Shown one piece after another: positions 39,859-46,808 of a stretch of 46,808 bases of DNA; position 1 is the first letter of the stretch, and the number at the start of each line of letters is the position of its first letter. The notes beneath the pieces were generated by a model, which searched no databases, was not told where the DNA came from, and worked only from the letters and a program-made list of their open reading frames with translations. The stretch is from CAZBYL01 sp964496275 (lineage in GTDB: Bacteria; Synergistota; Synergistia; Synergistales; Synergistaceae): positions 1 to 46,808 of the forward strand of contig CAZBYL010000013.1 in assembly GCA_964496275.1 (NCBI GenBank), read 5' to 3'. The position numbers and the translations under genes are program-made.

Positions 39859-40401
39859 ATGTCTGCGTTAAACCTACCGAATATGCTAAGCATATCCAGA
39901 GTGTTTCTTGTGCCGGTTGTGATGGTGTTTCTGACGTCCCGTTCTGAATTCGGAACAATAGCGGGAGCCAACGTCGGAGATCTGCTTGCGGGATTTGTCT
40001 TTATCGTTGCCTCTCTGACAGATGCGGCCGACGGATACATCGCACGCAAAAGAGGAATAGTGACAAACCTCGGTAAGTTTATAGATCCGCTGGCCGACAA
40101 AATCATGGTTGTGGCGGTGCTGGTAGCTCTTGTAGACCTCCATCGCATACCCGCATGGATGGTAGTCATAATAATAGCGCGTGAATTCATCGTTACTGGT
40201 CTCAGAATGATAGCCGCATCGGAAGGAATAGTCATAGCGGCGTCAAAGGGCGGCAAACTGAAAACAGTAAGCCAAATCATAGGCATAATCCTTCTGATCT
40301 TCAATCTGCCGTACGGAATGGCTGTAATGTGGATAGCAATGATACTCACTGTATGGTCGGGCGGGGACTACCTCATCAAGTGCATAGACCTGCTGGACTG
40401 A
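39859..40401 (+). CDS. pgsA: CDP-diacylglycerol-glycerol-3-phosphate 3-phosphatidyltransferase
   Basis: A 180-residue integral membrane enzyme of the CDP-alcohol phosphotransferase family, making phosphatidylglycerol phosphate. The motif DG-x2-AR-x8-G-x3-D-x3-D is complete (DAADGYIARKRGIVTNLGKF, then IDPLAD). NLPNMLSISRVFLVP is the usual N-terminus, and about five helices are visible. Two tandem ATGs exist (39856, 39859); the second has better spacing (7 bases) to GGAGG. A TTGACA at 39784-39789 may be its -35. Confidence 0.93.
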   Translation: MSALNLPNMLSISRVFLVPVVMVFLTSRSEFGTIAGANVGDLLAGFVFIVASLTDAADGYIARKRGIVTNLGKFIDPLADKIMVVAVLVALVDLHRIPAWMVVIIIAREFIVTGLRMIAASEGIVIAASKGGKLKTVSQIIGIILLIFNLPYGMAVMWIAMILTVWSGGDYLIKCIDLLD

Positions 40402-40433
40402 TAAATCAAGAATTGCAAACGGAGGTTTTTAAA

Positions 40434-41654
40434 TTGAAAGAACAAATTTTTAACACCATTGAAGCTCTTGAACCCGAAATGCTGGCTACACTATCCGACC
40501 TCATTGCCATACCCGCCATAAACCCAATGGACGGCGGCACAGGCGAGTTTTATAAAGGCGAATACCTTGTAAAAAAACTTAAAGAGCTCGGATTTGACAA
40601 CATAGAAGTCTACAACTCCGAAGATAAAGCTGCTGCGGGCGGAGTTCGTCCGAATATCGTGGCAAAAATTCCAGGCAAAACATCAAAAAGACTCTGGATA
40701 ATATCACACACCGACGTCGTTCCCGAAGGCGAACGCACCCATTGGCATACAGACCCGTTCAAGGCGGAAATCAAAGACGGACGCATCTACGGACGCGGTT
40801 CAAACGATAACTGCCAGGAGCTCGTATCATCTCTCTATGCCGCGGTCGCGCTGAAAAAACTCGGCATCACTCCGGAATATGAAACATACCTCTGCATGGT
40901 TGCCGATGAGGAAGTCGGCAGCACTCACGGCATAGCACACCTCATAAAACAGAAACTCTTCCGCGGCGACGACCTCATAATAGTTCCCGACGGCGGAAAC
41001 GACAAAGGCAGTTTCATAGAAGTAGCGGAAAAAAGTATATGCTGGATTGAGTTCGAAATGAAAGGCGAACAGGTGCACGCAAGCACACCGCAGCTCGGCA
41101 ACAACGCATGCCGCTCAGCCAACGAATTCTCCGTGGCTTTGGACGCCGCTCTTCATGCCGCGTTTCCGGAAGAGGACAAACTGTTCGAGCCGGCCGTATC
41201 CACCTTCGAGCCGACGAGACGCAATGCGAACGTACCCAACGTCAACACAGTGCCCGGACGTGAGGTTTTCTGCTTCGACTGCCGAGTCCTCCCGACTATA
41301 CCATTGGAAGAAGTCCTAAAAGTTGTGGATGCGGAAATCAAAAAGATAAAAGAGACCCGCAAAGTCGAAGTAACCTACAGGTTTGTACAAAAAGAACAGG
41401 CTCCTGCGCCCACGGCTTCAGATGCGGAAATAGTGGGCATACTTCGCAAAGCATTGACACAGGTGCTTCCAGTAGAACCGACAGTCGGCGGAGTCGGCGG
41501 CGGCACATGCGCGGCGTTCTTCCGCAGAGAGGGCATACCTGCCGTAGTCTGGTGTCAGGAAGCGGACTGCGCGCACATGCCTAATGAATACGCGGAAATA
41601 TCACACATCATAAACGAATCAAAAATCTTCGCGCTCATGATGTCCGGAAAGTAA
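40434..41654 (+). CDS. M20 metallopeptidase/deacylase (ArgE/DapE/YgeY-like)
   Basis: A 406-residue co-catalytic zinc hydrolase. WIISHTDVVPEG carries the first metal histidine and aspartate, YGRGSNDNCQE the bridging residue (N-D context), and VADEEVGSTHG the catalytic and metal glutamates. A late GGGTCAAFFRREGIPAV and CAHMPNEY supply the last ligand. Sequence style matches YgeY/ArgE-type members acting on N-acyl amino acids or dipeptides. The frame extends back into pgsA, but the TTG at 40434 lies 8 bases after GGAGG. A GntR regulator gene follows and may control it. Confidence 0.88.
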   Translation: MKEQIFNTIEALEPEMLATLSDLIAIPAINPMDGGTGEFYKGEYLVKKLKELGFDNIEVYNSEDKAAAGGVRPNIVAKIPGKTSKRLWIISHTDVVPEGERTHWHTDPFKAEIKDGRIYGRGSNDNCQELVSSLYAAVALKKLGITPEYETYLCMVADEEVGSTHGIAHLIKQKLFRGDDLIIVPDGGNDKGSFIEVAEKSICWIEFEMKGEQVHASTPQLGNNACRSANEFSVALDAALHAAFPEEDKLFEPAVSTFEPTRRNANVPNVNTVPGREVFCFDCRVLPTIPLEEVLKVVDAEIKKIKETRKVEVTYRFVQKEQAPAPTASDAEIVGILRKALTQVLPVEPTVGGVGGGTCAAFFRREGIPAVVWCQEADCAHMPNEYAEISHIINESKIFALMMSGK

Positions 41655-41705
41655 GGAAAATTTAAAGTTACGAATACGAATAACTATTATTGAGGGGTGT
41701 CACGT

Positions 41706-42377
41706 TTGCGTTTGAGTCCTAATTCTGCCAACAACAATATGGTGAACGACATATATGTCTCTCTGAAGCAGGACATACTGTGGCTTAGGCTCAAACCGCA
41801 AACCATGCTCACGGAGACATACCTTGCCGATATATACAAAACGAGCAAAACTCCGATAAGAGAAGCTCTGTCCATGCTGGTGCGCGATGAACTCGTCAGC
41901 GTCTTTCCGCGCAAAGGCTACATGGTCACAGACGTATCCCTGAACGACATGAGAGATATGCACCAGTACAGATACATACTCGAAAACGCAAACCTTGTGC
42001 ATGCCGTCAAATACGCTACAAAAGAGCAGCTTGAACACCTTGATGAACTTGCGGAAAAAGACAGATTTTATGCGGAAGAAGAACCGCACTTCTCGAATGA
42101 AGTGATGTCAAACAACGCGTTTCACTTCTACCTGGCTGAGATGACGGGCAACCGCATTCTGCTCAAGCAGCTCACGGACACTCTGGAAAAATTACAGCGT
42201 GTAATGGTTTTTGTGGCTGAAAAAAACTACATGTTCCGCGGATGCGAAGAACACCACCAGCTTGTCCGCCACATAGCGAACAAAGAACTGGAAAAGGCGC
42301 AGATAGTCCTTCATCACCACATAAGCGAAGTTCTTGAACACATAACAAACGTAAGAAGCCTATCAAAACTCTTCTAA
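41706..42377 (+). CDS. GntR-family regulator, FadR/FCD type, copy 1
   Basis: A 223-residue transcription factor. The N-terminal winged HTH (DIYVSLKQDILWLRLKP, TETYLADIYKTSKTPIREAL, FPRKGYMV; about 10-75) is followed by an all-helical FCD ligand domain (about 85-215) with metal/ligand residues including the H of NAFHFYLAE and the late HHHISEV. A GTG at 41697 abuts GAGGGG, so the TTG at 41706 is preferred. It is a close paralogue of the regulator 270 bases downstream. Likely effectors are small carboxylates; the target could be the M20 gene upstream or the amine operon downstream. Confidence 0.88.
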   Translation: MRLSPNSANNNMVNDIYVSLKQDILWLRLKPQTMLTETYLADIYKTSKTPIREALSMLVRDELVSVFPRKGYMVTDVSLNDMRDMHQYRYILENANLVHAVKYATKEQLEHLDELAEKDRFYAEEEPHFSNEVMSNNAFHFYLAEMTGNRILLKQLTDTLEKLQRVMVFVAEKNYMFRGCEEHHQLVRHIANKELEKAQIVLHHHISEVLEHITNVRSLSKLF

Positions 42378-42405
42378 AAACAGAACATCGTCACCAAAAC
42401 AACAC

Positions 42406-42447
42406 AAAAAAGTATTGCGGACGCCTTTGATTCGCAATACTTTTTTT
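42406..42447 (+). terminator. Terminator of GntR copy 1
   Basis: AAAAAGTATTGCG (42407-42419) pairs with CGCAATACTTTTT (42433-42445) around a 13-base loop, ending in seven T. Confidence 0.88.
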
Positions 42448-42558
42448 GTGCTCTGAGCCCGCAACACACAGCGGCGTAAAAGCAGCGCCTAATAAAATTA
42501 ACTCCTTATCGAAAAACAGAATTAGAATAACAAAAAATCAAGAAATATAAAAAGCCTG

Positions 42559-42586
42559 TTGCAAAAATCGGATTCTTTGTTAAAAT
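42559..42586 (+). promoter_or_regulatory. Promoter of the GntR-MttB-BCCT operon
   Basis: TTGCAA (42559-42564) and TAAAAT (42581-42586) have a 16-bp spacer, about 60 bases before the regulator ATG. Confidence 0.65.
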
Positions 42587-42606
42587 ATCTGTAATATATC
42601 ACAGAT
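42587..42606. promoter_or_regulatory. Candidate GntR operator overlapping the transcription start
   Basis: ATCTGTAATATATCACAGAT has perfect 6-bp inverted arms around an 8-bp AT spacer and begins directly after the -10 element. Its size and placement suit a dimeric FCD-type repressor; autoregulation by the adjacent GntR gene is the simplest reading. Confidence 0.55.
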
Positions 42607-42648
42607 GTCTTAGAGATGTATTTGAAATATATCCAAGGCGGTGAGGGT

Positions 42649-43329
42649 ATGAGAAGTGAACAGTCGACAAAGAAAAATTTGGTAGAGGATATCTATGCTT
42701 CTTTGAAACAAGAAATATTGTGGTTAAGACTGAAACCCGGAGAAACCGTAACAGAGACATACCTTGCGGAAGTGTATGAAACAAGCAAAACACCTGTACG
42801 GGAAGTTCTTCTCCGCCTTATCTCCGAAGGGCTGATCATATCCTATCCCGGCAGAGGCTACGCTGTTTCAAGCATATCCATGGACGAGATAAAAGACCTT
42901 CACGAATACCGTTATGCTCTGGAAAACGCCTGTCTGGTAAGCGCGGTAAAAAACGCCACAGAGGAAGAAATCGTACATCTGGACAGCCTCTCATACACGG
43001 ACAGACAATTTTTTGTAAAAGAGCCGCCCATATTTTCAAAGCACCCCGAACCAACCTTGCGAGACAGCGAATTTCACATCTATCTTGCGGAAATATCCGG
43101 AAATAAAGTCATCCTCAAAGGAATCATCGACACACTGGAAAAACTGCAAAGACTCATGTACTTCATATCCGAAAGCGAATACATGGGACGAGGGTGCGAT
43201 GAACATCACGAACTGGCAATGCTCATAAGAGCAAGACACCTGAAAAAAGCGCAGGAACTTCTGCACAGCCACATAAACGAAGTCTACCGCCGCTGCATCA
43301 ACGCAAAAGATATACAGAAATTATTTTAA
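42649..43329 (+). CDS. GntR-family regulator, FadR/FCD type, copy 2
   Basis: A 226-residue paralogue of copy 1. It has the same wHTH (EDIYASLKQEILWLRLKP, TETYLAEVYETSKTPVREVL, YPGRGYAVSSISMDEIKDLHEYRYALENACLV) and the same FCD helices (FHIYLAEISGNKVILKGIIDTLEKLQRLMYF), ending in NAKDIQKLF where copy 1 has SLSKLF. A 7-residue insertion distinguishes the FCD domain. The ATG at 42649 (with GGTGAGGG upstream) is chosen over one at 42616 that lacks a binding site. It heads an apparent operon with the methyltransferase (25 bases downstream) and transporter and probably represses it through the dyad at 42587-42606. Confidence 0.88.
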   Translation: MRSEQSTKKNLVEDIYASLKQEILWLRLKPGETVTETYLAEVYETSKTPVREVLLRLISEGLIISYPGRGYAVSSISMDEIKDLHEYRYALENACLVSAVKNATEEEIVHLDSLSYTDRQFFVKEPPIFSKHPEPTLRDSEFHIYLAEISGNKVILKGIIDTLEKLQRLMYFISESEYMGRGCDEHHELAMLIRARHLKKAQELLHSHINEVYRRCINAKDIQKLF

Positions 43330-43353
43330 TACTATATAAAGGGAGGAATTTTA

Positions 43354-44790
43354 GTGTACATAGGAAAAAGGTACTACAAAAAAGATTCGGGCTACAGTGT
43401 ACTGAGCAATGAAGAAGCTTACCAGGTTCACAGCGCGAGCTGCCGAGTGCTTGAAGAGCAGGGAATGGCTCTTAAACATGAGGAAGCCAGAGAACTTCTT
43501 GCAAAAGCGGGCGCGTATGTTGACGGCGACCGCGTGTACATACCCACTGCGCTTGTGGAATGGGCTTTGAAACAGATTCCATCCCGCGTCACCCTCTACG
43601 ACCGCAACGGAGTTCCCGCAATGTTCCTTGAAGGCAAAAACGTATACTACGGAAGCGGTTCAGACACGGTAAATGTCCTTGACTACAAAACAAGAGGCCG
43701 CCGCCAGTGGCTCAAAAAAGACGTTGAAAACGCGATAAAAATATGCGATTACCTCCCCAATATAGACTTCATAATGTCGATGGGCATCATCTCCGACGTC
43801 CCATTCGAAGTTAATACAAGAGAACAGTACAGCTCAATGATCAAAAATTCAATAAAGCCTCACGTCGTCGTTGCCGACAACGCTAAAGACCTCGAAGACA
43901 TATTCAAGATGTACATTGCCGTAAGGGGCAGTGAAGAAGCTCTCAGGCTGAAGCCCTACGGAGTAGTCTACAACGAGCCCACATCGCCGCTGCTTCACTC
44001 ATTCGAAGCAATAGACAAAGTAATGCTTTGCGCCAAATACGGCGTGCCCACAAACTACGCGGGCGGCGGAATGGCGGGAGCAACAACCCCGATTTCAGCG
44101 GCCGGTACAGTGGTTCTGAACAATGCAGAAATGCTATTCGGACTTGTAATACACCAGCTTGTAAAAGCGGGCGCACCGTTTGTCTACGGTTTCGGCAACT
44201 CGCCTATGGACATGAGAACAGCTCAGTGCTGCTACGCTCTGCCGCTCGCCATACAGATACAGAGCGGCATGTGCGCCATGGCTCACTACTACAACCTGCC
44301 ATGCTGGGGCGAAGCAGGAAACGGATGCTCCAAAATATGCGACGAACAGGCGATAGAAGAGGCAACCCAATTCATACAGATGGCCGCGCTTCAGGGCTGT
44401 AACCTTACCCACGACATAGGCTACCTTGACTTTGGGCTCAGCTACTCCTTGGAACTGCTTGTAATTTCAGACGACATAATAGGCAGAGTCAAAGAAGTCA
44501 TGGGCGGGGTGGAAATAAACGAGCAAACCCTGGCAGTTGAAGAAATAAAGCAGATGGGAGTTGCCGGAAATTACTTGAGAGCAGCCTCCACAAGAAAGTC
44601 CATAAAAGAGACATGGCGCAGCGAACTTGCCGACTACACGGCCTATGACAACTGGGCAAAAACGGGTTCGTCCTCAATGGGCGAAAGAGCTCACGAAAAA
44701 GTAAACAACATCATTGAAACCTACACGCCTCAGCCTCTGAACGCGGAAGCTGACGAAACAATATCCAAAATAGTCTCAGGAGCTTACTAG
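43354..44790 (+). CDS. MttB-family (trimethylamine methyltransferase-like) protein without pyrrolysine
   Basis: A 478-residue TIM-barrel methyltransferase of the MttB superfamily. Genuine trimethylamine MttB has an in-frame UAG read as pyrrolysine. Here the frame is uninterrupted, and the corresponding region (residues 318-332, WGEAGNGCSKICDEQ) has ordinary residues, as in glycine-betaine, proline-betaine or carnitine demethylases (MtgB, MtpB, MtcB). Such enzymes move a methyl group to a corrinoid protein. No corrinoid protein or corrinoid:tetrahydrofolate methyltransferase is encoded nearby. GTG start, 7 bases after GGGAGG. The linked BCCT transporter supports a quaternary-amine substrate. 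Confidence 0.9.
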   Translation: MYIGKRYYKKDSGYSVLSNEEAYQVHSASCRVLEEQGMALKHEEARELLAKAGAYVDGDRVYIPTALVEWALKQIPSRVTLYDRNGVPAMFLEGKNVYYGSGSDTVNVLDYKTRGRRQWLKKDVENAIKICDYLPNIDFIMSMGIISDVPFEVNTREQYSSMIKNSIKPHVVVADNAKDLEDIFKMYIAVRGSEEALRLKPYGVVYNEPTSPLLHSFEAIDKVMLCAKYGVPTNYAGGGMAGATTPISAAGTVVLNNAEMLFGLVIHQLVKAGAPFVYGFGNSPMDMRTAQCCYALPLAIQIQSGMCAMAHYYNLPCWGEAGNGCSKICDEQAIEEATQFIQMAALQGCNLTHDIGYLDFGLSYSLELLVISDDIIGRVKEVMGGVEINEQTLAVEEIKQMGVAGNYLRAASTRKSIKETWRSELADYTAYDNWAKTGSSSMGERAHEKVNNIIETYTPQPLNAEADETISKIVSGAY

Positions 44791-44808
44791 AGAATCCGTT
44801 GCTAATAT

Positions 44809-44828
44809 GGGCGGAGTAAATTCCGCCC
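44809..44828 (+). other. Intercistronic hairpin between the MttB-like and BCCT genes
   Basis: GGGCGGA (44809-44815) and TCCGCCC (44822-44828) form a perfect 7-bp stem with a 6-base loop and no T-tract. It may stabilise the upstream mRNA end or tune expression between the two genes. Confidence 0.55.
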
Positions 44829-44863
44829 TAAGAGTATAAGTAAGAATCAGGAGGGACATCGAA

Positions 44864-46390
44864 ATGAAATTGATGCAAAAAATAAGACCGTTAGCTTTTT
44901 TCCCACCGTTTATACTGCTGATAATACTCGCTTTCTACAGCCTCACCGCAGGAATGAAAAATGAAGAAAAAACTGTCGAAGTGATGTCAAACCTATTCAA
45001 CCTGGCTCTTGACAACTTCGGATGGTATTATGCGCTTCTGGCTCTTGTAATAGTAATACTCACAATATTCCTTGCCTGCTCGCGCTACGGAGACATCAAA
45101 TTCGGCGGCAAAGAGGCAAAACCGGAATTCTCCTACTGGAACTGGTTCTGCATAACGCTCTGCGCCGGAATTGCGATAGGAATCGTTTTCTGGGGCGTTG
45201 CGGAGCCTATGATGCAGTTCCAGTCACCTCCAAAGGCTCTCGGCATACTTCCGTTCTCGGATGAAGCAGCCCGCTTCTCACTGGCTCAAATCTTCCTCGA
45301 GTGGACATTCACCCCATACGCAATGTACTGCGTCTGCGGAATATCCTGCGCCTATGCTTTCTATAACATGGGCACGACAAAGACAATAAGCTCAACATTC
45401 ATTCCGCTTATAGGCGACAAAGTCAAAGGCAAAGCCGGACAGCTCATTGATGCGTTCATAATCTTTGCACTCGTAGGCGGAGTTGTAACCTCGCTCGGCG
45501 AAGGTGTCCTGCAGGTGGCAAGCGGACTTGAATCCCAATTCGGTATTCCTTCCAACAGAATTACATGGGGCGCAATCTCCGCGGTAATGATACTCATCTA
45601 CACAATATCAAGCTACACAGGCATACAAAGAGGAATACGCATACTAAGCGATCTCAACGGCAAACTCTTCTTTCTGCTCATTGCGTTTGTAGTTGTAATG
45701 GGCCCGACAATATTTAACATCAACCTCGGACTCGAAGCCACCGCAAGCTACATAGAAACCTTCTTCAGCCGTCACCTCTTCTTGGGCGGACTCAGCAAAG
45801 ATCCGTTCCCGAGATACTGGACCCTCTTCTTCTTTGCAATATGGTATGCTTGGGCTCCCGTAACAGGAATGTTCCTTGCCAGACTTGCCTACGGACGTAC
45901 TGTTCGTGAATTCATAACGATGAACATGGTACTTCCCGCAGCATTCGGTATGGTATGGTTCACATTCTTCGGCGGCACTGCAATACACATGGAAGTTGTC
46001 CGGAAACTCGGCCTTGCTCAAATACTCAATGACAAAGGCGTAGAAGCGGCTATGTTCGCATTCCTCGGCTTCCTGCCAATAGCTAAAATCACTGTTCCGC
46101 TATTCTTCATAGCCATCGTCCTCTCCTTCTCTACGGCTGCCGACTCCATGACCTCTACAGTAGCTCTCATGTGCACCGTGCCGGAAGCGGTACAGGAAGG
46201 CGAAGAAGCTCCCGCAGTAATCAAAATATCATGGGGTCTGCTCATGGGACTGATAGCATGGATGGTAATAACCTTTGCAAAAATTGACGGACTGAGAACA
46301 GTAGTAACACTCGCAGGCGCACCCGCTGCCGTTGTAGTAATGTTCCAAGCCATAGCCTCCTACAAAATGCTCCGCGACCACAAAGACTAG
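44864..46390 (+). CDS. BCCT-family betaine/carnitine/choline-type transporter
   Basis: A 508-residue membrane protein with about 12 helices and the BCCT signature region (YWTLFFFAIWYAWAPVTGMF, near residue 320-340), plus CAGIAIGIVFWGVAEPMMQF near residue 105. BCCT carriers take up quaternary ammonium compounds such as glycine betaine, carnitine or choline, coupled to Na+ or H+ or as antiporters. There is no long charged C-terminal osmosensory tail, which favours a catabolic over an osmotic role. AGGAGGG precedes the ATG. Its position after the MttB-like gene and FCD regulator suggests uptake of that methyltransferase's substrate. Confidence 0.93.
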   Translation: MKLMQKIRPLAFFPPFILLIILAFYSLTAGMKNEEKTVEVMSNLFNLALDNFGWYYALLALVIVILTIFLACSRYGDIKFGGKEAKPEFSYWNWFCITLCAGIAIGIVFWGVAEPMMQFQSPPKALGILPFSDEAARFSLAQIFLEWTFTPYAMYCVCGISCAYAFYNMGTTKTISSTFIPLIGDKVKGKAGQLIDAFIIFALVGGVVTSLGEGVLQVASGLESQFGIPSNRITWGAISAVMILIYTISSYTGIQRGIRILSDLNGKLFFLLIAFVVVMGPTIFNINLGLEATASYIETFFSRHLFLGGLSKDPFPRYWTLFFFAIWYAWAPVTGMFLARLAYGRTVREFITMNMVLPAAFGMVWFTFFGGTAIHMEVVRKLGLAQILNDKGVEAAMFAFLGFLPIAKITVPLFFIAIVLSFSTAADSMTSTVALMCTVPEAVQEGEEAPAVIKISWGLLMGLIAWMVITFAKIDGLRTVVTLAGAPAAVVVMFQAIASYKMLRDHKD

Positions 46391-46435
46391 GAGAGAGCAG
46401 CACCCAAAACAGCCACAATGCTCCACCTCACTGCA

Positions 46436-46472
46436 GGCGGCGCTAAAGTATCAACAGGCGCCGCCTTTTTTT
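46436..46472 (+). terminator. Terminator of the BCCT operon
   Basis: GGCGGCGC (46436-46443) pairs with GCGCCGCC (46458-46465) and is followed by seven T. Confidence 0.9.
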
Positions 46473-46495
46473 CAGCCATAAACTGCATCTTTTCC

Positions 46496-46524
46496 TTGAC
46501 ACAGGCGCTTTAGGTTGATATACT
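46496..46524 (+). promoter_or_regulatory. Promoter of tRNA-Cys
   Basis: TTGACA (46496-46501) and TATACT (46519-46524) have a 17-bp spacer, 10 bases before the mature tRNA 5' end. Confidence 0.85.
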
Positions 46525-46533
46525 ATCCCTTGT

Positions 46534-46607
46534 GGCGGCATAGCCAAGTGGTAAGGCAGAGGACTGCAAATCCTTTATCCCCAGTTCGAATCTGGGTGCC
46601 GCCTCCA
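46534..46607 (+). tRNA. tRNA-Cys (anticodon GCA)
   Basis: The acceptor stem GGCGGCA (46534-46540) pairs with TGCCGCC (46597-46603). The D stem is GCC/GGC. The anticodon stem GAGGA/TCCTT encloses loop CTGCAAA with anticodon GCA at 46566-46568. The T stem CCCAG/CTGGG encloses TTCGAAT. Discriminator U73, typical of cysteine tRNA, and an encoded CCA follow. Confidence 0.96.
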
Positions 46608-46674
46608 AAATTTAACTCAAGTTTGCAGCATAAAAAACCAAGGTATCACTAATTTCCCAGCCTTTTAAAATTTT

Positions 46675-46706
46675 TCGGAGAGCTTTGCGGCTCTCCGATT
46701 TTTTTG
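46675..46706 (+). terminator. Terminator of tRNA-Cys
   Basis: TCGGAGAGC (46675-46683) pairs with GCTCTCCGA (46690-46698) around a 6-base loop, then a T-run. Confidence 0.92.
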
Positions 46707-46723
46707 TCTTTTTTAAAGCCTTG

Positions 46724-46750
46724 TGTGTAAATCGTCTGCACATTTACACA
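46724..46750. repeat. Short inverted repeat at the right edge
   Basis: TGTGTAAAT (46724-46732) and ATTTACACA (46742-46750) are perfect complements around 9 bases. It may be an operator for a gene beyond the window. Nothing else is seen from 46707 to the end. Confidence 0.4.
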
Positions 46751-46808
46751 GGGTGTGTACCGTAGCTTTTGCTTTTAACCTGCATTCCCGTCCAACCTAA
46801 CGATGTAC

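Noticed and set aside
43354..44790. Possible pyrrolysine-containing trimethylamine methyltransferase
   Set aside because: The frame has no internal UAG and is full length; the region that would hold pyrrolysine has ordinary residues, so it was called a pyrrolysine-free homologue.

Overview
The window reads as a stretch of chromosome from an anaerobic, amino-acid-fermenting bacterium. The most likely group is Synergistota (a Cloacibacillus/Synergistes-like organism); an anaerobic Firmicute is the main alternative. This is inferred from gene content, not from a database match. Clues are three alanine/glycine:cation symporters in tandem, three M20 amidohydrolases, a diaminopentanoate-dehydrogenase-like enzyme, butyrate kinase, a pyrrolysine-free MttB-type methyltransferase beside a betaine-type transporter, a T-box before thrS, and MutS2/KtrAB. 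There is no rRNA, phage, insertion sequence or CRISPR array. One tRNA (Cys) lies near the right end.

Region 1 (1-5.5 kb) holds small metabolic and accessory genes: a cysteine-rich DUF6485-like protein, a DapB/Ord-type dehydrogenase with an upstream MerR regulator, a CNNM/CorC-type membrane protein, a nitroreductase and a glyoxalase. Region 2 (5.5-16.5 kb) is a nutrient-acquisition island: AGCS symporters 1-3, an AbgB-like M20 hydrolase, a PucR-type regulator that appears to lack a canonical start codon, a DUF5058 membrane protein with a second membrane protein, and another M20 hydrolase. The last three form a compact operon and are the best candidate here for an undescribed transport/hydrolysis system.

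Region 3 (16.5-25.4 kb) carries homoserine dehydrogenase and RNA metabolism genes: a DEAD-box helicase with a structured leader, divergent from a YhaM-type exoribonuclease, then a pseudouridine synthase, rpsO, pnp and dut. A 128-nt, nearly fully paired hairpin separates rpsO from pnp. Region 4 (25.4-39.7 kb) is a version of the thrS-infC-rpmI-rplT-pheST translation cluster, with buk inserted after thrS and ktrBA inserted before pheST. It continues into a zapB-like/zapA/cvpA/mutS2 block. A T-box precedes thrS, and infC appears to start with AUA behind an attenuator-like leader.

Region 5 (39.8-46.8 kb) has pgsA, an M20 deacylase/peptidase, two paralogous FCD-type GntR regulators, and an apparent operon of the second GntR gene, an MttB-like methyltransferase and a BCCT transporter, which suggests uptake and demethylation of a quaternary amine. 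tRNA-Cys follows with a consensus promoter and its own terminator.

Several starts were moved from the longest open frame to the codon with a properly spaced ribosome binding site. TTG and GTG starts are common here.
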